This document shows, piece after piece, positions 24,092-35,213 of a DNA stretch of 52,177 nt. The notes under the pieces were generated by a model. It was not told the origin of the DNA and did no database searches. It saw nothing but the letters and a program-made list of their open reading frames with translations. The stretch is from Curtobacterium sp. UCD-KPL2560 (GTDB taxonomy: Bacteria; Actinomycetota; Actinomycetes; Actinomycetales; Microbacteriaceae). Every line of letters begins with the position of its first letter. Position 1 is the first letter of the stretch. A program made the translations under genes and the position numbers. The stretch spans positions 47,391 to 99,567 of the forward strand of contig NZ_MCIG01000003.1 of NCBI RefSeq assembly GCF_001705035.1, written 5' to 3'.

Positions 24092-25830
24092 CGCCCGAAC
24101 TCGAACCCGGCGCCGGGGATGGCGGCGAGCAGGTCCTTCGTGTACTGCTCCTGCGGCGAGGCGAAGACCTCGTCGGTGGTCGCCTTCTCGACGATCTGTC
24201 CCTTGCGCATGACGCACACGTTGTCCGCGACGAGGCGGACGACCGCGAGGTCGTGCGTGATGAACAGGTACGTCAGGCCGAGCTCGGTCTGCAGCTCGGT
24301 GAGCAGGTCGAGGATCTGCCCCTGCACGAGCACGTCGAGCGCCGAGACGGCCTCGTCGAGCACGATGACCTCGGGCTTGAGCGCGAGCGCACGGGCCACG
24401 GCGATGCGCTGCCGCTGACCGCCCGAGAGCTCGTTCGGGTAGCGGTTCACCATCGACTTCGGCAGCGCGACCTGGTCGAGCAGCTCGAGCACGCGGGCCC
24501 GGCGGCTTGCCTTGTCGCCGACCTTGTGCGTCGCCAGCGGCTCCGCGATCGTGTTGCCGACGTTGTACATCGGGTCCAGGGAGCCGTACGGGTCCTGGAA
24601 CACCGGCTGCACGCGACGGCGGAAGTCGAAGAGCTCCTTGCCCTTCAGCGCGCCGATGTCCGTGCCGTCGAAGGTGACCGACCCGGACGTGATCGACTCG
24701 AGCTGCAGGACGAGCTTCGCGACGGTCGACTTGCCCGAACCGGACTCGCCGACGAGCGCCGTGGTGGTGCCCTTCGGGATCGAGAACGAGACGTCGTCGA
24801 CGGCCTTCAGCTCGCGGCTCTGCAGGTTCTTGCCGCGCAGCTTGTAGACCTTCTCGAGGTTCTTCACCACGATGAGGTCCTCGGCGGGACGCTGCTCGCG
24901 CTCGTGGGCGCGGGCGATGAGCTCGTCGTCCTCGCTCCCCGCGTCGGCGATGTCGATGCGCTGGTGCTGCACCTTCGACTGGATGCGACGGCTCGCGAGC
25001 GACGGTGCCGCCGCGACGAGGCGCTGCGTGTACGGGTGCTGCGGGTTCGCCAGGATCTCCTTGGACGGACCCGACTCGACGACCTGGCCCTTGTACATCA
25101 CGACGAGCTTCTCGGCGCGCTCGGCCGCGAGGCCGAGGTCGTGCGTGATGAACAGGACCGAGGTCCCGAAGTCGCGCGTCAGGGTCTCGAGGTGGTCGAG
25201 GATGACGCGCTGGACCGTGACGTCGAGCGCCGAGGTCGGCTCGTCGGCGATGAGCAGCTGCGGGCGGCTCGACAGACCGATGCCGATGAGCACGCGCTGC
25301 CGCATGCCGCCGGAGAACTCGTGCGGGAACTGCTTGAGCCGGGTCGCGGCGTCGCCGAGGCCGGCCTCCTGCAGCACCTCGACCGCGCGGGCACGGATGG
25401 CGTGCTTGCCGGTCGCCATGCCGTTGGCCTTGATGGCCTCCTCGACCTGGAAACCGATGGACCACAGCGGGTTGAGGTTCGACATCGGGTCCTGCGGGAC
25501 GTAGCCGATCTCCTTCCCGCGGATCTCCGACATCTCCTTGTCGCTGAGCCCGACGAGCTCGCGCCCGTTGAACTTGATCGACCCGCCGGTGACCTCACCG
25601 GTGCCGGCGAGCAGCTTGATGATCGCCTGCGCGCTGGTCGACTTGCCGGAGCCCGACTCGCCGACGATGGCGAGGCGTTCGCCCTGGTCGAGGGTGAAGT
25701 CCACGCCGCGGACGGCCTGGACGAGACCGCTCTGGGTCCGGAACCCCACCTGGAGGCCGGAGACCTCGAGGAGCGGGGTGCCGGGGGTGCGGCGGCGGTC
25801 GGTGGTGGGATCGGTGAGCGTCTCGGTCAT
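24088..25830 (-). CDS. Oligopeptide ABC transporter, double ATPase (second system)
   Basis: The 580-residue fusion of two nucleotide-binding domains powers the second importer. NBD1: GESGSGKSTS (about residue 56), FSGGMRQR, ADEPTSALD. NBD2: GESGSGKSTV, LSGGQRQR, and a variant Walker B LDEAVSALD in which Pro is replaced by Ala, a frequent OppF variant. Unlike the first system, both domains stop shortly after the HPYTQRL / EQYTKDL turn and lack the cysteine-rich oligo-HPY extensions, which explains the 128-residue difference in length. ATG 25830 overlaps the upstream permease stop as ATGA. Confidence 0.93.
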   Translation of the reverse strand: MTETLTDPTTDRRRTPGTPLLEVSGLQVGFRTQSGLVQAVRGVDFTLDQGERLAIVGESGSGKSTSAQAIIKLLAGTGEVTGGSIKFNGRELVGLSDKEMSEIRGKEIGYVPQDPMSNLNPLWSIGFQVEEAIKANGMATGKHAIRARAVEVLQEAGLGDAATRLKQFPHEFSGGMRQRVLIGIGLSSRPQLLIADEPTSALDVTVQRVILDHLETLTRDFGTSVLFITHDLGLAAERAEKLVVMYKGQVVESGPSKEILANPQHPYTQRLVAAAPSLASRRIQSKVQHQRIDIADAGSEDDELIARAHEREQRPAEDLIVVKNLEKVYKLRGKNLQSRELKAVDDVSFSIPKGTTTALVGESGSGKSTVAKLVLQLESITSGSVTFDGTDIGALKGKELFDFRRRVQPVFQDPYGSLDPMYNVGNTIAEPLATHKVGDKASRRARVLELLDQVALPKSMVNRYPNELSGGQRQRIAVARALALKPEVIVLDEAVSALDVLVQGQILDLLTELQTELGLTYLFITHDLAVVRLVADNVCVMRKGQIVEKATTDEVFASPQEQYTKDLLAAIPGAGFEFGR

Positions 25831-26777
25831 CGACGGGCCCTCGCCTTCGGGTCGAGCGCGTCACGGACCACGTCGCCGAGGAGCAGGAACGCGAGCACGG
25901 TGATGGACAGGGCGGCCGAGGGCCAGAAGATCGTCGCCGGGTTGGTGCGGATCGACGTCTGCGCGGTGCCGATGTCGAGGCCCCAGCTGAGCGCCGACGG
26001 CGGCAGACCGATACCGAGGAACGACAGGGTCGCCTCGGCCACGATGAACGTGCCGAGCGAGACCGTCGCGACGACGATGACCGGTGCGAGCGCGTTCGGG
26101 ATGACGTGGCGCACGAGCGTGGTGAAGCGGCCGACGCCGAGCGCCGCCGAGGCGGTCACGTAGTCGGACTGCTTCGCGCTGAGCACGGCACCACGCATGA
26201 TGCGCGCGATCTGCGGCCACGCGAACGCGGCGAGCACGAGCGCGACGGTGATCGCGTTGCGGGCGGGGATGACCGACATGATCACGATCGCGCCGAGGAT
26301 GGTCGGGATCGAGAAGAAGATGTCGCCGATGCGGGACACGATCGTGTCGAGCCAGCCGCCGTAGAACCCGGCGAGGGCGCCGACCACGATGCCGACGATC
26401 GACACGAGGACCGTCGCCACGAGGCCGACGATGATCGAGTTCTGCGCACCCCAGATGACACGGGCGTACACGTCGTAGCCCTGGCGGGTGTACCCGAGCG
26501 GGTGGCCCGGACGGGGACCCTCGTCACTGAAGTCGAGGTTCGCCGCACGCGGGTCGACGTGGGTGAACAGCCCGGGGAAGATCGCGACGACCAGCACGAG
26601 CAGGATGAGGACGGACGAGATCCAGAACGTCGGACGGGTGCGCATGGAGTCCCATGCGTCCGTCCAGGTGGAACGGGTCTTCTCGTCCTCGTTGACCTGG
26701 TCGACCGCCTGCAGCGGCGTCTCCTCGATCGGCGCGACGTAGTGCGTCGCGGAACGGGACTCGGCGTTACTTGGCAT
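25827..26777 (-). CDS. Oligopeptide ABC transporter permease (DppC type, second system)
   Basis: The 316-residue permease has a ~55-residue cytoplasmic N-terminus, a first helix (FWISSVLILLVLVVAIFPGL), a loop ending YTRQGYDVYARVIWGAQNS and five further helices. The coupling motif is QSDYVTASAALGVGRFTTLV. Its start overlaps the DppB-type stop by 11 bp and its stop overlaps the ATPase ATG by four, so the three genes are translationally coupled. Confidence 0.93.
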   Translation of the reverse strand: MPSNAESRSATHYVAPIEETPLQAVDQVNEDEKTRSTWTDAWDSMRTRPTFWISSVLILLVLVVAIFPGLFTHVDPRAANLDFSDEGPRPGHPLGYTRQGYDVYARVIWGAQNSIIVGLVATVLVSIVGIVVGALAGFYGGWLDTIVSRIGDIFFSIPTILGAIVIMSVIPARNAITVALVLAAFAWPQIARIMRGAVLSAKQSDYVTASAALGVGRFTTLVRHVIPNALAPVIVVATVSLGTFIVAEATLSFLGIGLPPSALSWGLDIGTAQTSIRTNPATIFWPSAALSITVLAFLLLGDVVRDALDPKARARR

Positions 26778-27696
26778 AGCGGATCCTCGGGTCCAGGACG
26801 GCGTAGAGCAGGTCGACCAGGAGGTTGGCGAGCATGAAGATGATGACCATCACGGCGACGAACGACACGACCGTGGGGCCCTCGCCGAGCTTGACGGCCC
26901 GGAACACCGTGCCACCGACACCGTTGATGTTGAAGATGCCCTCGGTGACGACCGCGCCGACCATCAGGTTGCCGATGTCGACACCCAGGTAGGTCACCAC
27001 GGGGATGAGCGAGTTGCGGAAGATGTGCACCCCGACGACCCGGCGGCGCGGGAGCCCCTTGGCCGTCGCGGTCCGCACGAAGTCGGCGCTCATGTTCTCG
27101 GCGACGCTCGCGCGGGTCAGGCGGACGATGTACGCGAACGACACCGACGCCAGCACGATCGCCGGCAGGACGAGCTCCGACCACGGTGCCTGTCCGGAGA
27201 CGGTCACGCGGAACAGCCCGAGCTGGATGCCGAACACGTACTGCAGCAGGAAGCCGACGACGAAGGTCGGGACCGAGATGAGCAGCAGGGACACGACGAG
27301 GGCCGTGGCGTCGAACCACTTGCCCTTCTTGAGGCCCGCGATCACGCCGACGACGATGCCGGCGACGGCCTCGAAGACGAGCGCGAGGATCGCGAGGCGT
27401 GCCGTGATCGGGAAGGCCGACGCGAGCTGCTGCGAGACCGGCAGGCCCGAGTAGGTCACGCCGAGGTCGCCCTTGAAGACCCCGCCGATCCAGAGCAGGT
27501 ACTGGACGATGAACGGCTTGTCCAGGTTGTACTGCTGCCGGAGCTGCTCGATCACCTGCGGCGTCGGCTGGCGGTCGCCGAACAGCGCGGCGATCGGGTC
27601 GCCGGGCAGCGAGAAGACCATGAAGTAGATGAGGAACGTGGCCCCGAAGAACACGGGGATGAGTTGCAGGAGGCGCTTGCCGAGGTACCAGAGCAT
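26767..27696 (-). CDS. Oligopeptide ABC transporter permease (DppB type, second system)
   Basis: The 309-residue permease starts MLWYLGKRLLQLIPVFFGAT, with FSLPGDPIAALFGDRQ in the first loop and the coupling motif MSADFVRTATAKGLPRRRVV. ATG 27696 is the first that gives the family N-terminus; longer versions run into GC-rich leader. It is first in the permease-ATPase part of the operon, 229 bp after the binding-protein gene, with a hairpin in between that may allow extra binding protein to be made. Confidence 0.93.
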   Translation of the reverse strand: MLWYLGKRLLQLIPVFFGATFLIYFMVFSLPGDPIAALFGDRQPTPQVIEQLRQQYNLDKPFIVQYLLWIGGVFKGDLGVTYSGLPVSQQLASAFPITARLAILALVFEAVAGIVVGVIAGLKKGKWFDATALVVSLLLISVPTFVVGFLLQYVFGIQLGLFRVTVSGQAPWSELVLPAIVLASVSFAYIVRLTRASVAENMSADFVRTATAKGLPRRRVVGVHIFRNSLIPVVTYLGVDIGNLMVGAVVTEGIFNINGVGGTVFRAVKLGEGPTVVSFVAVMVIIFMLANLLVDLLYAVLDPRIRYAK

Positions 27697-27832
27697 CAGA
27701 TCGCCCGGTCCTGTGCGGCGCGCATGTCGTTCAGGTTCATGTCGTGAGGGGTGGACGGTCCGCGGGTCGGCACGGGTGTCCGGTGCGGGCGGCGGCGCCC
27801 GCGGTTGTGGGGGAAGGTGTGACCGCCGTGGT

Positions 27833-27870
27833 ACGGGGGCCCGAGGACCGTGTGGTCCCCGGACCCCCGT
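27833..27870 (-). terminator. Hairpin between binding protein and permease genes
   Basis: Arms 27833-27849 (ACGGGGGCCCGAGGACC) and 27854-27870 (GGTCCCCGGACCCCCGT) pair at 15 of 17 positions, plus one G-U. It lies 55 bp after the binding-protein stop on the minus strand. A partial terminator here would favour the binding protein over the permeases. Confidence 0.65.
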
Positions 27871-27925
27871 CCGGTGGCCGCGGAGCAGGATACCTGCTCG
27901 CGGTGTGTCTCCGAGGAGACGGGTG

Positions 27926-29557
27926 TTACTTCTTGACCTCGACGTCGTAGTACAGCGGCACCGAGTCCCAGCCGAACTTGACGTTCGACACGTTGTCAGC
28001 GGACCAGACACCGGTCACGTTGGCGTACCAGAGCGGGATCTCCGGCAGGTCCTGGAACAGCAGCTCCTGGGCCTGGTCGAAGTACTTGTTGCCCTCCTCG
28101 ACGGAGGACGCCGAGCGGCCCTTGGCGAGCAGCGCGTTGTACTCCGGCGAGTCGTAGCGCGCGTAGTTGCTCGACGAGCCCTTGCCCATGGTCGGGCCGA
28201 GGAAGTTGTACAGCGACGGGTAGTCGGCCTGCCAACCGGTGCGGCTACCGCCCGTGAGCTTGTCGTTCTTCTGCGCGTCCAGGGCTTCCTGGAACGTCGG
28301 GATCGCCTTGCCCTCGGCCTTGATGCCGAGCGTGCTCGCGATGGAGTTCGTGACCGCGGTCACCCATGCCTCGTGGCCACCGTCGGCGTTGTAGGCGATG
28401 GTCAGGGTCTCGTCGTACGGCGAGATCTTGTTGGCCTGGTCCCAGAGGTCCTTCGCCTTCGACTTGTCGTAGTCGAGGACGTCCGAGCCCTTGAGGTCGT
28501 CCGACCAGCCGGCGATGACCGGGGACGTGAAGTCCTTGGCCGGGGTGCGCGTGCCGTCGAAGATCTTGTCGGTGATCTGCTTGCGGTTGATCGCCATCGA
28601 GATCGCCTCGCGACGCAGCTTGCCCTCTTCACCCTTCCAGTGGTCGAGGTAGTAGGGCAGGTAGAAGCCCTGGAAGATCGCTGCGGCCTGGTTGACGTTC
28701 GAGTCGGGGAAGTCCGACTTGTAGGTCTTGAAGGCGGCGTCCGGGATCGCGTCCAGGATGTCGAGGTTGCCACCCTGGACGTCCGCGTAGGCGGTGTCCT
28801 GCGTGGTGTAGAACGTGATCGTCAGACCACCGTTCTTCGGCTTGCGCTTGCCCTCGTAGTCCTTGTTGGTGACGAGCTTGATGGACTGGTTGTGCGTCCA
28901 CGCCTTGTCGTTCGCCAGCTTGTAGGGACCGTTGCCGATCGGGTTCTCGCCGAAGGCCTTGGTGTCCTTGTAGAACTCCGACGGCAGCGGCATGAAGGCC
29001 GAGTAGCCGAGCGACAGCGGGAAGTCCGACTGCGGGGAGTTCAGCGTCACCGTGAACTCGGAGTCGCTCTTGACCTTGAGGCCGGTGAGCTCCGAGTCCT
29101 TCTCGGCGTCGTAGCCCTGGATGTTCTCGAAGAAGTAGTTCGCGCCCTGCGCGTTCGAGAACTGGGAAGCCCAGTTCCACGCCTTCGTGAAGGACTCCGC
29201 CGTGACCTTCTCGCCGTTGGTGAAGGTGTAGTTGGTGTTGAGCTTGATGTCGTAGGTCTTGGAGTCATCGGTGGTGATGCTCTTCGCGACCTCGTTGACC
29301 GGCTTGCCCTTGGCGTCGTACGAGACGAGGCCCTCGAAGATCGACGTGATGATCTTGCCGCCACCGGTCTCGGTGGAGTTCGAGGGGATGAGCGGGTTCT
29401 GGGGTTCGCTGCCGTTGGTGGTGACGATCCCGGACGCGTTCGTCGAGCCCGAGTCACCGCCGTTGCTGCTGCTGCTGTTGGTCGAGCAGCCGGTCAGGGC
29501 GAGTGCTGTGGCCCCGAGCACGGCGAGGGCTGAGAGCCCAGCGCGCTTCTTGATCAA
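27926..29557 (-). CDS. Oligopeptide ABC transporter substrate-binding lipoprotein (second system)
   Basis: The 543-residue family 5 solute-binding lipoprotein has a signal peptide IKKRAGLSALAVLGATALA, lipobox ALTGC, then a Ser/Asn/Gly linker. The family core includes NGSEPQNPLIPSNSTETGGG, IGNGPYKLANDKAW and the C-terminal QELLFQDLPEIPLWY, the OppA/XP_-type peptide binder pattern. The start is unusual: no ATG or GTG fits, and TTG 29557 has a perfect AGGAGG four bases before it. The protein is only distantly similar to that at 20157, so the two importers probably take different peptides. It is followed by permease and ATPase genes. Confidence 0.92.
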   Translation of the reverse strand: MIKKRAGLSALAVLGATALALTGCSTNSSSSNGGDSGSTNASGIVTTNGSEPQNPLIPSNSTETGGGKIITSIFEGLVSYDAKGKPVNEVAKSITTDDSKTYDIKLNTNYTFTNGEKVTAESFTKAWNWASQFSNAQGANYFFENIQGYDAEKDSELTGLKVKSDSEFTVTLNSPQSDFPLSLGYSAFMPLPSEFYKDTKAFGENPIGNGPYKLANDKAWTHNQSIKLVTNKDYEGKRKPKNGGLTITFYTTQDTAYADVQGGNLDILDAIPDAAFKTYKSDFPDSNVNQAAAIFQGFYLPYYLDHWKGEEGKLRREAISMAINRKQITDKIFDGTRTPAKDFTSPVIAGWSDDLKGSDVLDYDKSKAKDLWDQANKISPYDETLTIAYNADGGHEAWVTAVTNSIASTLGIKAEGKAIPTFQEALDAQKNDKLTGGSRTGWQADYPSLYNFLGPTMGKGSSSNYARYDSPEYNALLAKGRSASSVEEGNKYFDQAQELLFQDLPEIPLWYANVTGVWSADNVSNVKFGWDSVPLYYDVEVKK

Positions 29558-29620
29558 GGTTCCTCCTGGTGCATGGGACGCGCCAGGCACAGAGGTGCTA
29601 CCGGGCGCGCTTGTCCTTGC

Positions 29621-29650
29621 ACTGTAGGCAGTGGCGCGACCGCCGACCAA
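29621..29650 (-). promoter_or_regulatory. Promoter of the second binding-protein operon
   Basis: On the minus strand TTGGTC (29650-29645), an 18-base spacer and TACAGT (29626-29621) form a -35/-10 pair. The predicted transcript would start about 56 bp before the TTG start codon. The same TACAGT with an 18-base spacer precedes the other binding-protein gene. Confidence 0.55.
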
Positions 29651-29689
29651 ACCCTGCGGCCATCGGTTACAAACCGGAAACCAAGTTGC

Positions 29690-29800
29690 ACGATCCTTGC
29701 GGCAGGATGCAAGTTCCGTGCGCTCTACGGCTCGTAGAGCGGATTCGTTGCTTCTGCAACGAACTTGTTGCACTGCTCGACAGCCTTGTGCAAGCAGCCG
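29690..29800. promoter_or_regulatory. Cluster of inverted repeats upstream of the second oligopeptide operon
   Basis: Three dyads stand in a row in a region of visibly lower GC: CTTGCGGCAGGATGCAAG (29696-29713, outer five bases paired), CGCTCTACGGCTCGTAGAGCG (29721-29741, stated by arms of nine bases around GCT), and TTCGTTGCTTCTGCAACGAA (29744-29763, eight-base arms). They lie 40-140 bp upstream of the promoter hexamers, so they may be regulator sites. The rest of the 440-bp gap holds only the gcvP terminator and a CACCGACAGCGC repeat near 29900-29930. Confidence 0.5.
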
Positions 29801-29935
29801 GCCACCTCGATGTGGTGGAGCGCTCCGACCCTCGAGGCCCCCCTGGGACCGTCCGGGACCACCTTCGGACCCTGTGTGCGGCCAGCCGCGCTGGTCTGCC
29901 ACCGACAGCGCCACCGACAGCGCCACCGACGCAGC

Positions 29936-29966
29936 GAGCCCCGCCCGGCAGGACCGGACGGGGCTC
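29936..29966 (-). terminator. Terminator of the glycine cleavage operon
   Basis: Arms GAGCCCCGCCCGG (29936-29948) and CCGGACGGGGCTC (29954-29966) with one G-U pair, 33 bp after the gcvP stop. A smaller ACCCCC-TTCC-GGGGGT hairpin (29972-29987) stands between it and the stop. Confidence 0.75.
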
Positions 29967-29998
29967 ACGTTACCCCCTTCCGGGGGTGTGTGACGCGA

Positions 29999-32955
<2,957 letters not shown>

Positions 32956-32959
<4 letters not shown>

Positions 32960-33333
32960 GCGATGGACGCCCGGTACGCGTCGTGGTCCATGAGGTCCTC
33001 GGGGAACGAGGTGCCGTCCACCTTGAGCTTGACGAGCCAGCCGGTGCCGAACGGGTCCTGGTTGACGGTGTCGGGTGCGTCGACCACGGCGTCGTTGATC
33101 GCGACGACCTGGCCCTCGATCGGCGCGAACAGCTCGCCGACGCTCTTGGTCGACTCGATCTCGCCGATCTGCTGGCCGGCGGTCGTCGTGGTGCCGACGG
33201 CGGGGAGCTCGACGTAGACGACGTCGCCGAGCTGCTCGGCGGCGTGGTCGGTGATGCCGACGGTGACGGTGTCGCCCTCGACGAGGAGCCACTCGTGGTC
33301 GGCGGTGTACTGGAGTGCGGTCTGGTCGGTCAC
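32956..33333 (-). CDS. gcvH: Glycine cleavage system H protein
   Basis: The 125-residue lipoyl carrier shuttles the aminomethyl group between GcvP and GcvT. It starts [15 protein letters not shown]; the lipoylated lysine is in [19 protein letters not shown] 33333 follows the gcvT stop by five bases with GAGAGG upstream inside gcvT. Confidence 0.97.
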
Positions 33334-33338
33334 GGGGC

Positions 33339-34460
33339 TCAGCCTCTCGGGGTGCGGCGGTAGAAGGGGAACGGGACGACGGTGCTGGGGACGGCGGTGC
33401 CGCGGACGTCGATGTGGAGGACTCGTCCCCCGTCGGCGTCCGAGACCGCGGCGAGCGCCGCCGGGTCGACGAAGGCCATCGCGACGGGGTGCCCGAGCGT
33501 CGGCGACAGCGCCCCGCTCGTCACGGTGCCGACCACGGCACCGTCGAGCTGGACGTCGTAACCGGCCCGGGGTGCGCGCCGGCCCTCGGTGACGAGGCCG
33601 ACGAGCACGCGGGCGTCGTCGGCCGGCACGACACCGGCATCGCCGACGAACGATCCCTCGGTCGCGACCACCCGGCCGAGCCCGGCCTGCGCCGGACGGA
33701 CCTCGGTGCTCAGTTCGTGCCCGTAGAGGGGCATGCCGGCCTCGAGCCGCAGGGTGTCGCGCGCGGCGAGACCGGCCGGGACGACACCGCGGTCGGCGCC
33801 GGTCTCGAGCAGCGCGTCCCACAGCGCGACCGCGACGTCCGGGGCGACGTAGAGCTCGAAGCCGTCCTCGCCGGTGTAGCCGGTGCGGGCGACGAGCACC
33901 TCGCTGCCGTCGAACGTGGCGTGCAGCACGCGGTAGTAGCGGAGCTCGTCGAGCGGGGTCTCGGGCTGCAGGCGGTCGGCCACGACCAGGGCGTCGAGCG
34001 TGCCCGCGGCGGCGGGGCCCTGGATCGCGACGAGCGCGGTGGTGTCCGAGTCGTCCGACACCACGACGTCGAAGCCGGCGGCGCGTTCGGTCAGCGCGGC
34101 GACGGCGACCTCGCGGTTGGCAGCGTTCGCCACGACCAGGAAGACGTCCTCGTCGGTGCGGTAGACGACGAGGTCGTCGAGGATGCCGCCGTCCTCGGCG
34201 AGCAGGAGCGAGTACTTCGCCCGACCGACCGGCATCGCGCCGAAGGTCCCGGCGAGCGCGTGGTCGAGGAACGGGACGGCGTCGGAACCGGTCACGCCGA
34301 CCTCGGCCATGTGCGACAGGTCGAAGACACCGGCCGCGGTGCGCACGGCGTGGTGCTCGGCGAGGTCGGACGAGTACCGCACGGGCATCCGGTACCCGGC
34401 GAAGTCGGTGAAGCTTGCGCCCGCTGCTTCGTGCGCGGGTTCGAGGGGGGACGAACGCAT
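33339..34460 (-). CDS. gcvT: Aminomethyltransferase (glycine cleavage T protein)
   Basis: GcvT moves the aminomethyl carbon to tetrahydrofolate and releases ammonia. The 373-residue protein has the family signatures [20 protein letters not shown] near the N-terminus, [15 protein letters not shown] (folate site region) and [18 protein letters not shown] 34460 is fixed by AGGAG nine bases upstream; a longer frame from 34526 begins inside the riboswitch and is not used. It is the first gene of the operon, directly behind the tandem glycine riboswitch. Confidence 0.95.
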   Translation of the reverse strand: MRSSPLEPAHEAAGASFTDFAGYRMPVRYSSDLAEHHAVRTAAGVFDLSHMAEVGVTGSDAVPFLDHALAGTFGAMPVGRAKYSLLLAEDGGILDDLVVYRTDEDVFLVVANAANREVAVAALTERAAGFDVVVSDDSDTTALVAIQGPAAAGTLDALVVADRLQPETPLDELRYYRVLHATFDGSEVLVARTGYTGEDGFELYVAPDVAVALWDALLETGADRGVVPAGLAARDTLRLEAGMPLYGHELSTEVRPAQAGLGRVVATEGSFVGDAGVVPADDARVLVGLVTEGRRAPRAGYDVQLDGAVVGTVTSGALSPTLGHPVAMAFVDPAALAAVSDADGGRVLHIDVRGTAVPSTVVPFPFYRRTPRG

Positions 34461-34512
34461 GACGGAGTTCTCCTGGCATCGGCAGGTCCCGACGGCCGTC
34501 GTCGGGCGGAAC

Positions 34513-34716
34513 TCCCCCTCTGTCATGGGCCTGAGAGTTTCACCGCGGCCCGTGAGGTCCGGCGGCTTTCACCGTGGGCGAGACACGGGCCGGTCCCGGT
34601 GGGGGACCCGTGGCTGCTTTTCAGAGTGGCCTGTCCGCTGCGGTCTGGGACCTGAGAGATTGACGGGGAGGTTGCTCCTTCGGTGCCGGGCGCGTGCGCT
34701 CGACTCTCCCGCGGCG
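34513..34716 (-). promoter_or_regulatory. Tandem glycine riboswitch
   Basis: Read on the minus strand, the gcvT leader holds two glycine aptamers in a row. First: GGGAGAG (34710-34704), AATCTCTCAGG (34661-34651) and GCGGACAG near 34636. Second: the pair GGTGAAACTCTCAGG (34544-34530) and GACAGAG (34524-34518). CTCTCAGG with GACAG/GGACAG is the hallmark of the class. The end lies about 50 bases before the gcvT start. Such riboswitches usually turn glycine cleavage genes on when glycine is high. A -10-like TATGCT stands at 34754-34749 on the same strand. Confidence 0.92.
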
Positions 34717-34825
34717 GGTGATCGGCCGGTGTTCAGTTGTCCGGGACGAGCATAGCGATGCCGCGTTTCCGGCATGTGACGGATCCGGGCTGCGGAGGAC
34801 GTTCGACGACTCGTAGAATGCGGGG

Positions 34826-35200
34826 ATGGCAGGACAGCGATCGCGCCCCCGCGGGCAGCTCGAACAGGCGGTGCTCGAGACGCTGTGGTCGGCGGACACG
34901 GGGATGACCGCGCGACAGGTGCTGGACGCGTTCCCCGAGCCGCGGCCGGCACTGACGACCGTCCTCACCGTGCTCGACCGGCTCGGCCGCAAGGGCCAGG
35001 TGGACCGGCAGGAGCACGACGACGCACCCCTGACCTTCCGCGCCGTGCACACCCGTGAGCAGCAGACCGCGTCGCTCATGTCGAACGCGCTCGCCGCCGC
35101 CTCCGACCGCGAGGCCGCCCTGCTCCAGTTCACCGGCTCGCTCGCCTCGGACGACCTCGACGTCCTCCGCCGGGCCCTCGACGCGCGAGCGCGTTCCTGA
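34826..35200 (+). CDS. BlaI/MecI/CopY family transcriptional regulator
   Basis: The 124-residue winged-helix repressor has RGQLEQAVLETLWSADTGMT, VLDAFPEPRPALTTVLTVLD (recognition region), RKGQVDRQEHDDAPLTFRAV and a helical dimerisation tail. In this family the partner is a membrane metallopeptidase that inactivates the repressor after a cell-wall or antibiotic signal; the next gene, 13 bp on, encodes such a protein. ATG 34826 follows TAGAAT by six bases. No beta-lactamase or PBP gene is present nearby, so the regulated genes are unknown. Confidence 0.88.
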   Translation: MAGQRSRPRGQLEQAVLETLWSADTGMTARQVLDAFPEPRPALTTVLTVLDRLGRKGQVDRQEHDDAPLTFRAVHTREQQTASLMSNALAAASDREAALLQFTGSLASDDLDVLRRALDARARS

Positions 35201-35213
35201 CCGGGCACCGCCA

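Noticed and set aside
29880..29930. CACCGACAGCGC direct repeats as a CRISPR-like array
   Set aside because: Units are about 12 bp without spacers of constant size; a simple short tandem repeat.
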